Shown in pieces: positions 17,165 through 25,639 of a stretch of 64,000 nt of DNA; the stretch's first letter is position 1, and each line of letters opens with the position of its first letter. The notes beneath the pieces were generated by a model, which saw only the letters and a list, made by a program, of their open reading frames with translations, was not told where the DNA came from and made no database searches. Origin of the DNA: Firmicutes bacterium UBA4881 (lineage in GTDB: Bacteria; Bacillota; DTU065); NCBI GenBank assembly GCA_002399235.1, contig DHDH01000029.1:9563-73562 (forward strand). Direction: 5' to 3'. A program made the translations under genes and the position numbers.

Positions 17165-17170
17165 AGAAGA

Positions 17171-17290
17171 TTATGGACCACTTACTCCTATTACACTTGT
17201 TGAGTTTGTAATTGTTGTAATATCAAACCCTCTAACATATTCAACTGAGCCATTACTATATTCGCCGTAAACATGATATGATCTTTTCTT
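17171..17290 (-). pseudogene. C-terminal gene fragment of about 39 codons
   Basis: A minus-strand open piece between two stops, reading YHVYGEYSNGSVEYVRGFD and ending ITTITNSTSVIGVSGP. The composition is protein-like, but there is no start codon or ribosome site, and a stop lies three codons upstream. It looks like the tail of a lost gene. Family unknown. Confidence 0.3.
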
Positions 17291-17421
17291 TTAGTATTTC
17301 TCATTTCTCATAGACAAAAATAATCTCTCCCCATGTTTACAAGAATACCTCATACTTTAGACAGTTAACCATAGCTCATGTAACCATAGGATTAACAAAA
17401 ACATTCATATGACAGATTATA

Positions 17422-17456
17422 TTAAATAGCCCTTTCAGGGCTATTTAATTATATTT
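17422..17456. terminator. Inverted repeat with T tract on the plus strand
   Basis: An 11-bp stem (TTAAATAGCCC / GGGCTATTTAA, loop TTTCA) followed by TTATATTTTT on the plus strand. No plus-strand gene is seen before it. The 17290-17420 stretch contains nothing I can interpret. Confidence 0.4.
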
Positions 17457-17466
17457 TTAGATAAAG

Positions 17467-17511
17467 AAAAGCTGTTACACAACTAACTAATTAATTAGTT
17501 GTGCAACAGCT
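17467..17511 (-). terminator. Terminator of the csoR-copA operon
   Basis: A long stem (AAAGCTGTT..ACAACTAA paired with TTAGTTGT..AACAGCTTT) just after the csoR stop, followed by TTCTTTAT on the minus strand. Confidence 0.75.
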
Positions 17512-17518
17512 TTGGTTT

Positions 17519-17794
17519 TTAGTTCATTAGAGCTTTAATAGCTTTTATTAATTCGTCAATAGCTGGAGTACTTTCTTCGGTGTTACCAAGAGCATCCTTA
17601 AAACAAGTATTAACATGGTTTTCTAAAAGCAGTTCACTAGCTTTTGTTAAGGCAGAGCGTGCAGCCCAAATTTGGTGAAGAACATCAAGGCAGTATTTAT
17701 CTTCTTCGATCATCTTTTTAATGCCACGAATCTGCCCTTCTACTCGGTTTAGCCTATTTAGCAGATCTTTTTTGGAGCTATCTTGTTCAGTCAA
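17519..17794 (-). CDS. csoR: CsoR-family copper-sensing transcriptional repressor
   Basis: A 91-residue all-helical repressor that releases DNA on Cu(I) binding. Ligands C35, H60 and C64 are present, and LLNRLNRVEGQIRGIKKM is the DNA-binding N-terminal helix of the family. The start lies one base after the copA stop, so the two are one operon, transcribed copA then csoR. The likely target is the palindrome at 20241-20257 in front of copA, giving autoregulation. Confidence 0.93.
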   Translation of the reverse strand: MTEQDSSKKDLLNRLNRVEGQIRGIKKMIEEDKYCLDVLHQIWAARSALTKASELLLENHVNTCFKDALGNTEESTPAIDELIKAIKALMN

Positions 17795-17795
17795 A

Positions 17796-20216
17796 TTAAT
17801 TACCGCCCTTCAAATAACTAAAACTGTTTTTCCATCTTCTAAGCCTAAGTGCGTTTGTAACAACAGATACAGAACTAAAAGCCATAGCAGCACCTGCTAA
17901 AACAGGCGAAAGTAAACCACTAGCAGCGATAGGAATCCCTAAAGAATTATAAAACAACGCCCAAAAGAGGTTCTCACGGATATTTTTCATTGTTTTACGA
18001 CTTAAATCTATAGCAGCTGGTATATTAGCAAGATCCCCATTTAAAAGGGTAATATGAGCAGCTTCCATAGCTACATCAGTGCCTGTCCCTAAAGCAAAAC
18101 CTACATCCGCTGTAGCTAGCGCTGGAGCATCATTAATGCCATCACCGGCCATGCCAACTACCATATTCATACTTTTGAGTTTCGCTACTTCATCAGCTTT
18201 ATGTTCTGGCAGAACCTCTGCTAAAACATTTTCTATACCTAATTCTTTAGCTACAGCATTAGCTGTTCTCCAGTTGTCTCCAGTTATCATATAAACTTTG
18301 ATATGCATCTGTTTTAAAACATCGATCACAGCTTTGGAGTTAGGTTTAATGGTGTCAGCTACAGCAATATAGCCAATTAGAATGTTTTCTCTAGCTATTA
18401 GCATTACTGTTTTGCCCTTGTTTTCTAAACTTTCTATTCCTTTTTCATATTCGTTATAGGCTATATTTTTTTCTTCTAACAATAACCTGTTACCTATAAC
18501 AACACTTTCACCAGTAACTCTAGCTTCAAGCCCACGACCTGGGATCGCCCTAAATTCGTCTACTGGGAGTAATGGCTTATTATCAGCTTTTTTAACTATG
18601 GCTTGCGCTAAGGGGTGTTCTGATTTACTTTCAGCACTAGCAGCTAATAAAAGTAGCTTCTCTTCCGATAAGTCACTAATAGCAATTATATCTGTAACCT
18701 CTGGCTCTCCTTTAGTAAGGGTCCCTGTCTTATCAAGAACCAAAGCATTTATTTTATGAGCTTTCTCTAGATATTCGCCACCTTTGATTAAAATACCATT
18801 CTCAGCACCTTTGCCTGTGCCAACCATAATCGATGTCGGGGTGGCTAAACCTAATGCGCAAGGGCAAGCAATCACTAAGACAGCTGTGAAGTTCATTAAA
18901 GCTTTAGTGAAATTACCTTGGGGTAAAATAAACAGCCACATAAGAAAAGTAATTACAGCTATAAGAATTACTGCTGGAACAAAACGGGCTGAAACATAAT
19001 CTGCAAAACGTTGCACAGGAGCCTTAGATCCTTGGGCATCTTCCACAATACGAATAACCTGGGCGAGAAATGTCCCTTCGCCTACTTTTTGAGCTTCCAG
19101 TTGAAAGGAACCAAGTTTGTTGATAGTTGCACCAATTACATGATCGCCTACTGATTTATCTACTGGTAAAGACTCTCCTGTCACCATAGATTCATCGATA
19201 GCTGAAGAACCAGAGATAATAATGCCATCTACAGGAATCTTTTCCCCTGGTCGCACTTCAACAATGTCACCAACTTGAACCTCATTAATGGGTACTTCTA
19301 CAAACTCACCATTTCTTTGCACTCTGGCTGTTTTGGCAGATAGACCCATTAGTTTTTTAATAGCTTCGGAAGTTTTACCTTTAGCTATAGCTTCGAGATA
19401 TTTACCTAAGATAATGAGTGTGATAATAATAGCTGAAGTCTCAAAATAAACACCAGTTATCCCTAACTCTGCCCCCCAAAACATAGAAGCTAGGCTATAG
19501 ACATAGGCCGCAGTTGTTCCTAAAGCTACTAAAACTGACATATTAGCACTCTTTGCTCTTAAAGCGTAATAAGCATCTCGATAGAACTGGTAACCTGCAC
19601 CAAATTGCACAGGAGTAGCTAAAAGCAATTGAAGCCAATCACTCATTAAAAACGCAGGTAAATAAATCCCTGACATGTGAAAAGCCATTATGATCATTAG
19701 CGGTAAGGAAAAAGCTGCCGAAATCATCAAACGAACCTTTTGCTTTTTGATCTCCTGTTCTCTTAACTTTTTTTCTTGATCTTCAGGCTTTTCGCTACTC
19801 AGTTCTCCTTCATAACCTAAGTTCTTAATTACCGAAATTACTTCAGAGATACTAACTTCCTGAGGATTATATTCGACTGTAGCTTTGTTAGTAGCTAAAT
19901 TAACTGTGGCTAAATTTATCCCAGGAAGCTTATTTAAACTGTCTTCAATGTGGATAGCACATGCAGCACAACTCATACCAGTAATATTGATATTAGCTTT
20001 TTCCTGGACTACTCCATAACCTAAACCAGTAATTAAACTATTTAAAGCAGTTTCTGATAATTTTTCTTCATCGTAGACTATATCAGCTCGTTCAAGAGCT
20101 AGATTTACATTAGCAGTTAAAACGCCATCTAGTTTTTTCAAACCTTCTTCTATTCGTAAAGCACAGGCAGCACAGCTCATGCCAGTAATCTTTTTAACAC
20201 TCTTTGTTTGAGCCAT
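17796..20216 (-). CDS. copA: Copper-exporting P1B-type ATPase
   Basis: An 806-residue Cu(I) efflux pump. Two N-terminal heavy-metal-binding domains each carry GMSCAACA (from about residues 12 and 80). Then come eight membrane helices, the actuator motif TGESLPVDK, the metal-transport motif IACPCALGLATPTS, the phosphorylation site LDKTGTLTKGE, the HP motif SEHPLAQA and the hinge GDGINDAPALA. Nothing is missing. It is cotranscribed with csoR, and its last quarter is the parent of the decayed fragment at 15512-15940. Confidence 0.97.
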   Translation of the reverse strand: MAQTKSVKKITGMSCAACALRIEEGLKKLDGVLTANVNLALERADIVYDEEKLSETALNSLITGLGYGVVQEKANINITGMSCAACAIHIEDSLNKLPGINLATVNLATNKATVEYNPQEVSISEVISVIKNLGYEGELSSEKPEDQEKKLREQEIKKQKVRLMISAAFSLPLMIIMAFHMSGIYLPAFLMSDWLQLLLATPVQFGAGYQFYRDAYYALRAKSANMSVLVALGTTAAYVYSLASMFWGAELGITGVYFETSAIIITLIILGKYLEAIAKGKTSEAIKKLMGLSAKTARVQRNGEFVEVPINEVQVGDIVEVRPGEKIPVDGIIISGSSAIDESMVTGESLPVDKSVGDHVIGATINKLGSFQLEAQKVGEGTFLAQVIRIVEDAQGSKAPVQRFADYVSARFVPAVILIAVITFLMWLFILPQGNFTKALMNFTAVLVIACPCALGLATPTSIMVGTGKGAENGILIKGGEYLEKAHKINALVLDKTGTLTKGEPEVTDIIAISDLSEEKLLLLAASAESKSEHPLAQAIVKKADNKPLLPVDEFRAIPGRGLEARVTGESVVIGNRLLLEEKNIAYNEYEKGIESLENKGKTVMLIARENILIGYIAVADTIKPNSKAVIDVLKQMHIKVYMITGDNWRTANAVAKELGIENVLAEVLPEHKADEVAKLKSMNMVVGMAGDGINDAPALATADVGFALGTGTDVAMEAAHITLLNGDLANIPAAIDLSRKTMKNIRENLFWALFYNSLGIPIAASGLLSPVLAGAAMAFSSVSVVTNALRLRRWKNSFSYLKGGN

Positions 20217-20240
20217 TTAATCACCTCTTAGGCTTATTAT

Positions 20241-20257
20241 ATACCCCTTATGGGTAT
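20241..20257 (-). promoter_or_regulatory. CsoR operator upstream of copA
   Basis: A perfect palindrome, ATACCC-CTTAT-GGGTAT, matching the known G/C-tract pattern of CsoR operators. It lies 25 nt before the copA start and directly upstream of a TATAAT-like -10 on the minus strand (GTATATAATAAG), so bound CsoR would cover the promoter. There is no equivalent site at the decayed copy. Confidence 0.8.
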
Positions 20258-20320
20258 TTGCATATACCTATTATAGCAATATTCCTCTAGATATTTTTGA
20301 ACTTAACTCAATTATTATAC

Positions 20321-20344
20321 AAAAAAGCTAGCCTGAGCTAGCTT
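20321..20344 (-). terminator. Minus-strand terminator upstream of copA
   Basis: An 8-bp perfect stem (AAGCTAGC / GCTAGCTT, loop four bases) followed by six T on the minus strand. It would block stray minus-strand transcription from entering copA; no minus-strand gene feeds it now. Confidence 0.6.
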
Positions 20345-20487
20345 GAAGCCAATTTTAGTTTGATAATACTCTGACTTGCTTATCCTTAGGTATAAAGCAT
20401 CCCTTAATGGAATCTTTTAGCATTTTCACCTCTCTTTAGGTCAAAGTGTGATAAAATTTATCTAGTTAGTATCTTTGAGGTGATTAT

Positions 20488-21159
20488 ATGGAGAAAAAGG
20501 TTTTATTTATCTTATTAACAGTCCTTTTAGTTTCACCACTTTATTATGCTTCATCTGTATTAATCTTACCAGGAGCAATAAACTATAGTGCACCAAAGAA
20601 AACTATGGAAATTGCCTACCCCATTATTGCTAGTGGTGTAAATAATAGTGCTCAAGAAAAAATCAATCAAGTCATCAAACGTGATATAGATAACTTTTAT
20701 AACTATTTTCAAAGCCTTGATAACTATGACTTAAGCTACTTACCTGATTACTATGCCAAAACAACTTATAGCGTAGAGATGAACGACAATAACCTTGTAA
20801 GCATTACTATCATTTATTACGAGTACACTGGTGGTGCCCATGGCAATTATAATATGGTTAGTTATGTTTTTGATACAGTTACAGGCCAAAGACTAAGTAG
20901 CCAAGATTTCTTCCAACCTGGCTTTAATTTTGAGAAAGTCATAATTGGTGAGGTTAAAACTGAGATTAGTAAAAATCCGCAAAAATACTTTGAAGATGCT
21001 AATGATACAATTTGGGAAAGTAACTTTTCTTTCTATCTTAAACCTGGCTTTTTCGTAGTCTTCTACGGGCTCTATGATATTGCACCATATTCCAGTGGGA
21101 TCCCTGAGTTTCCTGTCCCCACAGCCTTATTAAAAGAGAGCCTCAAGATACATTTCTAA
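20488..21159 (+). CDS. Secreted or membrane-anchored DUF4163/DUF3298 domain protein
   Basis: A 223-residue protein with an N-terminal signal or anchor helix (VLFILLTVLLVSPLYYASS), a DUF4163-like part (TMEIAYPIIASGVNNSAQEKINQVI) and a C-terminal DUF3298 part marked by YYEYTGGAHGNY and YVFDTVTGQRLSSQDFF. This pair of domains occurs outside the membrane in RsiV-type anti-sigma factors and in PdaC. Here no sigma factor or enzyme domain accompanies it. The start has GAGGTGA seven bases upstream, and TAAAAT at about 20453 may be the -10. Confidence 0.8.
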   Translation: MEKKVLFILLTVLLVSPLYYASSVLILPGAINYSAPKKTMEIAYPIIASGVNNSAQEKINQVIKRDIDNFYNYFQSLDNYDLSYLPDYYAKTTYSVEMNDNNLVSITIIYYEYTGGAHGNYNMVSYVFDTVTGQRLSSQDFFQPGFNFEKVIIGEVKTEISKNPQKYFEDANDTIWESNFSFYLKPGFFVVFYGLYDIAPYSSGIPEFPVPTALLKESLKIHF

Positions 21160-21174
21160 ACTATTTAAAAAGTT

Positions 21175-21218
21175 AAAATCAGTGTAGACTAAGTAAATCT
21201 GCACTGATTTTTGCTTTT
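21175..21218 (+). terminator. Terminator of the DUF3298 gene
   Basis: A stem AAAATCAGTG / CACTGATTTT (10 bp, with extra pairing inside) followed by TTGCTTTT on the plus strand, 16 nt after the stop. Confidence 0.8.
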
Positions 21219-21404
21219 ATTGTTCTTTTCGTTATTTTCCTATGTACCCCTGGAACATTGTCAAGCGATGAATTCTTTTTAATACTAATTCAGATTACGT
21301 GTCGGTAAAAATTAGAGTTATGATTCAAACCTCTCCTTCTCTGAAAATAAGTTAAATAAACAACACATAACTTTACACCATCTTTATAGCTTTCTAATAA
21401 AGGA
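21219..21404. other. Intergenic stretch, nothing recognised
   Basis: Between convergent transcription units (the DUF3298 gene on plus, the CD1247-like gene on minus). I see no open frame, RNA gene or repeat of note apart from the two flanking terminators; another ~110 empty nt follow at 21442-21554. Confidence 0.5.
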
Positions 21405-21405
21405 A

Positions 21406-21440
21406 AAGGGATATTGTTTCTATCAAAAACAATATCCCTT
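21406..21440 (-). terminator. Terminator of the efp/CD1247-like operon
   Basis: A 14-bp perfect stem (AAGGGATATTGTTT / AAACAATATCCCTT, loop of seven) followed on the minus strand by TTCCTTTATT. Confidence 0.75.
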
Positions 21441-21554
21441 GTTTCTATCAGTTTTCAATTTTCGACTTCATACCATATGTCCTACCATTGAAAGCATTGA
21501 TGGGTTTATCAGAACTTTTACTGGTAAGACGGGTTTAATGAGTTTCCTTTAAAC

Positions 21555-21968
21555 TTACTGATTATCGTCGCTATCGTCTTCAAATTCAACCATATCTTCA
21601 TCTTCATCATAGATAGAAATGCCACAATGTGGGCAAACAACATCTTCATCGTTGTAGAGCAAAACCTCAGGGATTTCGAACTCTTCGCCACAGTTATCAC
21701 ATTCTATAGTCACAGCATCATCTTCGTCATAATCATCATCGTCGTCTTCGTAGATCTCTTCTTCAACTTCAGCTAAGTCGTCGTCAATAGAACCTACATA
21801 ATCGCCGAGATCCTCAAGATCATCACCTAGATCCTCAACCTCATCAGCAACTGCATCTAAAACATCGAAGACTGCACCCCAAATTTTCTTGTTTTTCTCA
21901 TTCTCCATATCACCTAAACCGGCTAGGAGACCTTTTAGGTAAGCTATTTTCTCTCTAATTTCACTCAT
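21555..21968 (-). CDS. CD1247 N-terminal domain protein with C-terminal zinc ribbon
   Basis: A very acidic protein of about 137 residues. The N-terminal IREKIAYLKGLLAGL and KIWGAVFDVLDAVADEVEDL segments match the small clostridial family named after C. difficile CD1247. A run of aspartates and glutamates links this to a zinc ribbon with CDNC and CPHC pairs. The start ATG at 21968 has GGAGGG upstream. It ends the aroC-efp operon, in the place that normally precedes spoIIIAA in this class. Molecular role unknown. Confidence 0.8.
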   Translation of the reverse strand: MSEIREKIAYLKGLLAGLGDMENEKNKKIWGAVFDVLDAVADEVEDLGDDLEDLGDYVGSIDDDLAEVEEEIYEDDDDDYDEDDAVTIECDNCGEEFEIPEVLLYNDEDVVCPHCGISIYDEDEDMVEFEDDSDDNQ

Positions 21969-22003
21969 CTTAGTCCCTCCTTCTTCCATTTATTTAGCAT
22001 AGC

Positions 22004-22561
22004 CTATACACGTGACAGGTATTCGTTTGTACGGGTATCAACACGGATCTTATCACCTGTTTGCACAAATAGTGGTACCTGTACGATTACACCTGTTTCT
22101 AGTTTTGCTGGTTTGGAACCACCGGAAGCAGTATCACCTTTGATACCAGGGTCTGTTTCTACAATTACCAAGTCAGCATAGGTTGGTAGGTCAACAGAAA
22201 TAGCACGACCATTGAAGAATTGGATGATAATGACATCATTCTCTTTAAGATAGAACTTGCCATTACCAATGATGTCTTCGGTCACAAAAGTTTGCTCATA
22301 ACTTTCGGTATCCATGAAGTAGTAGTTGCCTTCCATCTCATAGAGATACTGCATTTCTCTACTCTGTACTTGAGCCTTTTCAACTTTTTCTCCAGCACGG
22401 AAAGTACGTTCTACGTTTTGTCCTGTTTCCACGTTTTTCAACTTGGTTCTGACAAAAGCTGCGCCCTTACCTGGTTTCACATGTAAGAACTCAACTACTA
22501 CCCAAATTGCACCATCTAGAAGAATTGTTACACCCGGTCTAAAATCGTTACTGGAAATCAT
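22004..22561 (-). CDS. efp: Translation elongation factor P
   Basis: A 185-residue three-domain factor that relieves ribosome stalling at proline runs. N-terminal MISSNDFRPGVTILLDGAIW and the loop KPGKGAAFVR (the lysine next to G-A-A is the modification-type position) are followed by the FNGRAISVDLP and GDTASGGSKPAKLETG domain-II/III signatures. It follows pepQ by 18 nt. Confidence 0.97.
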   Translation of the reverse strand: MISSNDFRPGVTILLDGAIWVVVEFLHVKPGKGAAFVRTKLKNVETGQNVERTFRAGEKVEKAQVQSREMQYLYEMEGNYYFMDTESYEQTFVTEDIIGNGKFYLKENDVIIIQFFNGRAISVDLPTYADLVIVETDPGIKGDTASGGSKPAKLETGVIVQVPLFVQTGDKIRVDTRTNEYLSRV

Positions 22562-22579
22562 CCTAACACATCCTTTGCC

Positions 22580-23635
22580 TTAGCATAAGACTATAAGTTC
22601 TTTGGAACTCAATGAGAGCCTACTAGCCCCCGCAGTTTCAACGAGCACTAAATCTTCTATTCTAACTCCACCAATTCTGGGGAGGTAGATACCTGGTTCG
22701 ATTGTAATTATCATGTTTTCTTTTAAGATCTCTTCTCCAAAAGGAGAAACTCTGGGTTCTTCATGAATATCTAAGCCAACTCCATGTCCTAGTCCATGGC
22801 CAAAATAATCGCCATAACCGGCAGCAGAGATAATATCTCGAGCGATTTTATCAATCTCGCGACAACTTTTGCCTGCTTCAACAGCCTTTAGCGATTCTTC
22901 TTGAGCGTGAAGAACAATATTATATATTTCTTGCAGACGTTCATCTAGGGGCCCTACAGCTACAGTACGGGTCATGTCAGAGTAGTACCCTTCATATACT
23001 GCACCAATATCCATAGTAACAAACTCCCCAGACTGAATAACTTTATCAGAAGCTACACCATGAGGCAAAGCACCCCTGACCCCAGAAGCCACGATAAAAT
23101 CGAAAGCTACGTGACTAGCACCTTTTCTCATCATGGCAAATTCTAATTCTTGGGAAATCTGTTTTTCTGTGACACCAGGTTTTATCATACCACATATTTC
23201 TTCAAAAGCTTCATCGGTAATCTGAGCGGCTTTCTTTATTAAAGCGATTTCTGTGGCATCTTTAACGATTCTTAGCTTTTCTACGCGTCCTTTTGTCCCT
23301 TTTACTTCTGCTTTTACCTTTTCTTGTAATTCTTTATACATAGAAAGGGTGATTTGATTCTCTTCTACCAAAAGTTCCTTCGCCTTAGCAGTTAGACTCG
23401 AAACCAAATCCCAAACATTTTGTCCATGGGTAACAACTTCTAAATGAGGGCATTGGCTTTTAGCTTGCTCAGTATAACGAAAATCAGTTATAAAGTAAGC
23501 TTTACCATCACCTAATAATACATACCCAGAAGTACCAGTAAAACCACTAAGGTATCTTACATTTCTTCTGTCTGTTACTAAAAACCACACGCCACTTTCT
23601 AGTTCTGCCAAGACTTTTTTAATTCGATTTTCCAT
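22580..23635 (-). CDS. Xaa-Pro aminopeptidase/dipeptidase (M24 family)
   Basis: A 351-residue metallopeptidase cleaving X-Pro bonds. The N-terminal creatinase-like domain (about 1-120) precedes the pita-bread fold with metal ligands in TMDIGAVYEGYYSDMTRT, HGLGHGVGLDIHE, TIEPGIYLP and VRIEDLV. Length and motifs are normal for YqhT/PepQ proteins located before efp. Its ATG overlaps the aroQ stop as TAATG. Confidence 0.93.
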   Translation of the reverse strand: MENRIKKVLAELESGVWFLVTDRRNVRYLSGFTGTSGYVLLGDGKAYFITDFRYTEQAKSQCPHLEVVTHGQNVWDLVSSLTAKAKELLVEENQITLSMYKELQEKVKAEVKGTKGRVEKLRIVKDATEIALIKKAAQITDEAFEEICGMIKPGVTEKQISQELEFAMMRKGASHVAFDFIVASGVRGALPHGVASDKVIQSGEFVTMDIGAVYEGYYSDMTRTVAVGPLDERLQEIYNIVLHAQEESLKAVEAGKSCREIDKIARDIISAAGYGDYFGHGLGHGVGLDIHEEPRVSPFGEEILKENMIITIEPGIYLPRIGGVRIEDLVLVETAGASRLSLSSKELIVLC

Positions 23636-24081
23636 TATTTGCCACCTCTAATTAACAACACAAGTGCTTGGAAGCCGAGAATGTAACTGTAAGTACCAAA
23701 GCCAGCAATTAAACCATTACAAGCTCCTGCTGTAAGTAGATTTTTCCTACTTTCCTCTCTGGCAAGCACTTGTGATATATGCACCTCGACTTTAGGTAGT
23801 CTAACTGCTTTTAATGCATCATACACAGCTAAACTATAGTGGGAATAAGCTGCAGGGTTTAATAATATTCCTTTTGCCTGTAAACGAGCTTCATGAATGA
23901 GATTAACTAATTCACCTTCACCATTAACTTGAAAAAAGGATATTTCGACCCCTAGTGCTTTCGCTTGCTCTCTTAATTCATTTTCCACATCTTTTAGCGT
24001 TTCCCTGCCATAAATATCCGGTTCTCGTTCTCCTAATAGATTCAAATTAGGACCATTTAAAACCCAGATCATCTCCTGCAT
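23635..24081 (-). CDS. aroQ: 3-Dehydroquinate dehydratase, type II
   Basis: A 148-residue dodecameric-type dehydratase catalysing the third step of the shikimate pathway. It has NGPNLNLLGEREPDIYG with the catalytic tyrosine, NPAAYSHYSLAVYDAL, and EVHISQ with the catalytic histidine. It is coupled to pepQ and follows aroB by six bases. Confidence 0.95.
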   Translation of the reverse strand: MQEMIWVLNGPNLNLLGEREPDIYGRETLKDVENELREQAKALGVEISFFQVNGEGELVNLIHEARLQAKGILLNPAAYSHYSLAVYDALKAVRLPKVEVHISQVLAREESRKNLLTAGACNGLIAGFGTYSYILGFQALVLLIRGGK

Positions 24082-24087
24082 TTACCG

Positions 24088-25170
24088 TCATCCCTTTCCC
24101 AAGCTTCTCACTGCCTTAGCAAACTCGTTAAACTCTACTTTTTCGCCATAATTAGCTAAACCACCCACTTTAGGCAATACCCAATAAACCTGACCAGAAG
24201 ATTGTTTTTTATCAGCGAAAGTTCGCTTCCACCAAATCTCAGGGCTTATCTCTTCGTGAGGGCTTATAGGCAAACCCAGAGAACATAAAAGAGCTTGTAT
24301 ACGAGATAAATAACTACTATCTAAATAACCACGCTCACAAGCTATTTGAGTAGCAATTACTAGACCTATAGCTACAGCTTCCCCATGATGGTAGATCTTA
24401 TAATCACCAAGTTCTTCAAGGGCATGTCCAGCAGTATGTCCTAGATTCAAAAGAGCTCGTTTACCAGTCTCTTTTTCATCTTGGGAAACAATTTTAGCTT
24501 TAATCTCGACATTTTCCTCGACAATCTGCGTAAGAATGGTGAGATCTCTTTTTTTAATTAGATCTAGATTGTTCTCTACCAGTTCTAAAAGATGACTAGA
24601 AGCGATAAGGGCATGTTTTATTATTTCGGCAAAACCACTACAATACTCTCTTTCACTTAAAGAAAGTAAAGTCGAAGGATCAGCACATACAGCTATAGGC
24701 TGATGAAATGCTCCTACTAGGTTCTTGCCTTTTCTAAGATTGCAGCCAGTTTTCCCACCTACAGAAGCATCTACCTGTGCAAGAAGAGTTGTAGGAATTT
24801 GCAGGAAATTAAGGCCTCGCATATACGTAGCCGCAGCAAAGCCTGTTAAATCACCTATTACTCCTCCACCTAAGCTTATTAATAAACTTTTTCTATCTAA
24901 TGTAGCTTCTAAAGCTGCTTCCCAAATTAACTCAACAGCAGAAATTGTTTTATAACTTTCGCCAGCTGGTAGTGTTAGAGGGAATGCTTTGAGGCCTGCT
25001 TCTACCAAAGCTGATTGTACTTTTTTTAAGTAGAGGGGACCTACATTATTATCTGTTACTATTAATGCTTTCTTTATACCTTTATCTCTAGTAATTCTAC
25101 CAACATCAGAGAGTATACCCGCTTTAACGTAAACAGGATAACTATTTGCACCTACATCGACATAAACCAC
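24088..25170 (-). CDS. aroB: 3-Dehydroquinate synthase
   Basis: NAD- and Zn-dependent enzyme, 360 residues, that cyclises DAHP to dehydroquinate. Conserved segments include SLGGGVIGDLTGFAAATYMRG, TTLLAQVDASVGGKTG, LINLG-type LLNLGHTAGHALEE and HGEAVAIG with the zinc-binding histidines. It starts at GTG inside the end of aroK (19-nt overlap), showing tight operon packing. Confidence 0.95.
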   Translation of the reverse strand: MVYVDVGANSYPVYVKAGILSDVGRITRDKGIKKALIVTDNNVGPLYLKKVQSALVEAGLKAFPLTLPAGESYKTISAVELIWEAALEATLDRKSLLISLGGGVIGDLTGFAAATYMRGLNFLQIPTTLLAQVDASVGGKTGCNLRKGKNLVGAFHQPIAVCADPSTLLSLSEREYCSGFAEIIKHALIASSHLLELVENNLDLIKKRDLTILTQIVEENVEIKAKIVSQDEKETGKRALLNLGHTAGHALEELGDYKIYHHGEAVAIGLVIATQIACERGYLDSSYLSRIQALLCSLGLPISPHEEISPEIWWKRTFADKKQSSGQVYWVLPKVGGLANYGEKVEFNEFAKAVRSLGKG

Positions 25171-25637
25171 TGGTACACCTCCTCAGTCACTGCTTCTGCA
25201 GTTTTTCCTGTTGTCTGAACAATGTATTTTGCAACCGCTTTATATAGAGGTTCTCGTTCATTTAAAAGCATCTGGAGATCGCCGGTTGCTAACGGCCTTT
25301 GACCTGGAACTCTGCTAAGCCTATTTTTAACTTCGTCTATCGTCGTTTGCAGGTAAACAACAGGTTTCCCTTTTAGAAATTCTCGATTTTTTAAAGAAGT
25401 AATGCAACCACCACCTGTAGAGATAACTCCCTTAGCAGAGGTAGAAATTAAAGCTTCGGTTTCTCTTTTCCTAAAACCAGCTTCTCCTTCCTGTGAAAAG
25501 ATCTCAGGGATAGAGATGCCAGCTGTTTCCTCAATTACTTGATCTAGATCAGTGAATGGTACACCTAGTCTCTCTGCTAATAATTTACCTACTGTCGTCT
25601 TTCCTGCAGCCATAAAACCGATGAGATAGAGTACCAA
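25152..25637 (-). CDS. aroK: Shikimate kinase
   Basis: A 161-residue P-loop kinase. It has Walker A GFMAAGKTTVGK, the shikimate-binding DLDQVIEE, RKRETEAL and GGGCI, and the lid arginine in RVPGQRPLA. It begins with a TTG preceded by GGAGGAG, two bases after aroC. Phosphorylates shikimate at the 3-hydroxyl. Confidence 0.94.
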   Translation of the reverse strand: MVLYLIGFMAAGKTTVGKLLAERLGVPFTDLDQVIEETAGISIPEIFSQEGEAGFRKRETEALISTSAKGVISTGGGCITSLKNREFLKGKPVVYLQTTIDEVKNRLSRVPGQRPLATGDLQMLLNEREPLYKAVAKYIVQTTGKTAEAVTEEVYQWFMSM

Positions 25638-25639
25638 AA

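Noticed and set aside
14072..17516. Intact insertion sequence or prophage in the decayed region
   Set aside because: No complete transposase, integrase, terminal inverted repeats or att-like duplications could be seen; only small fragments remain.
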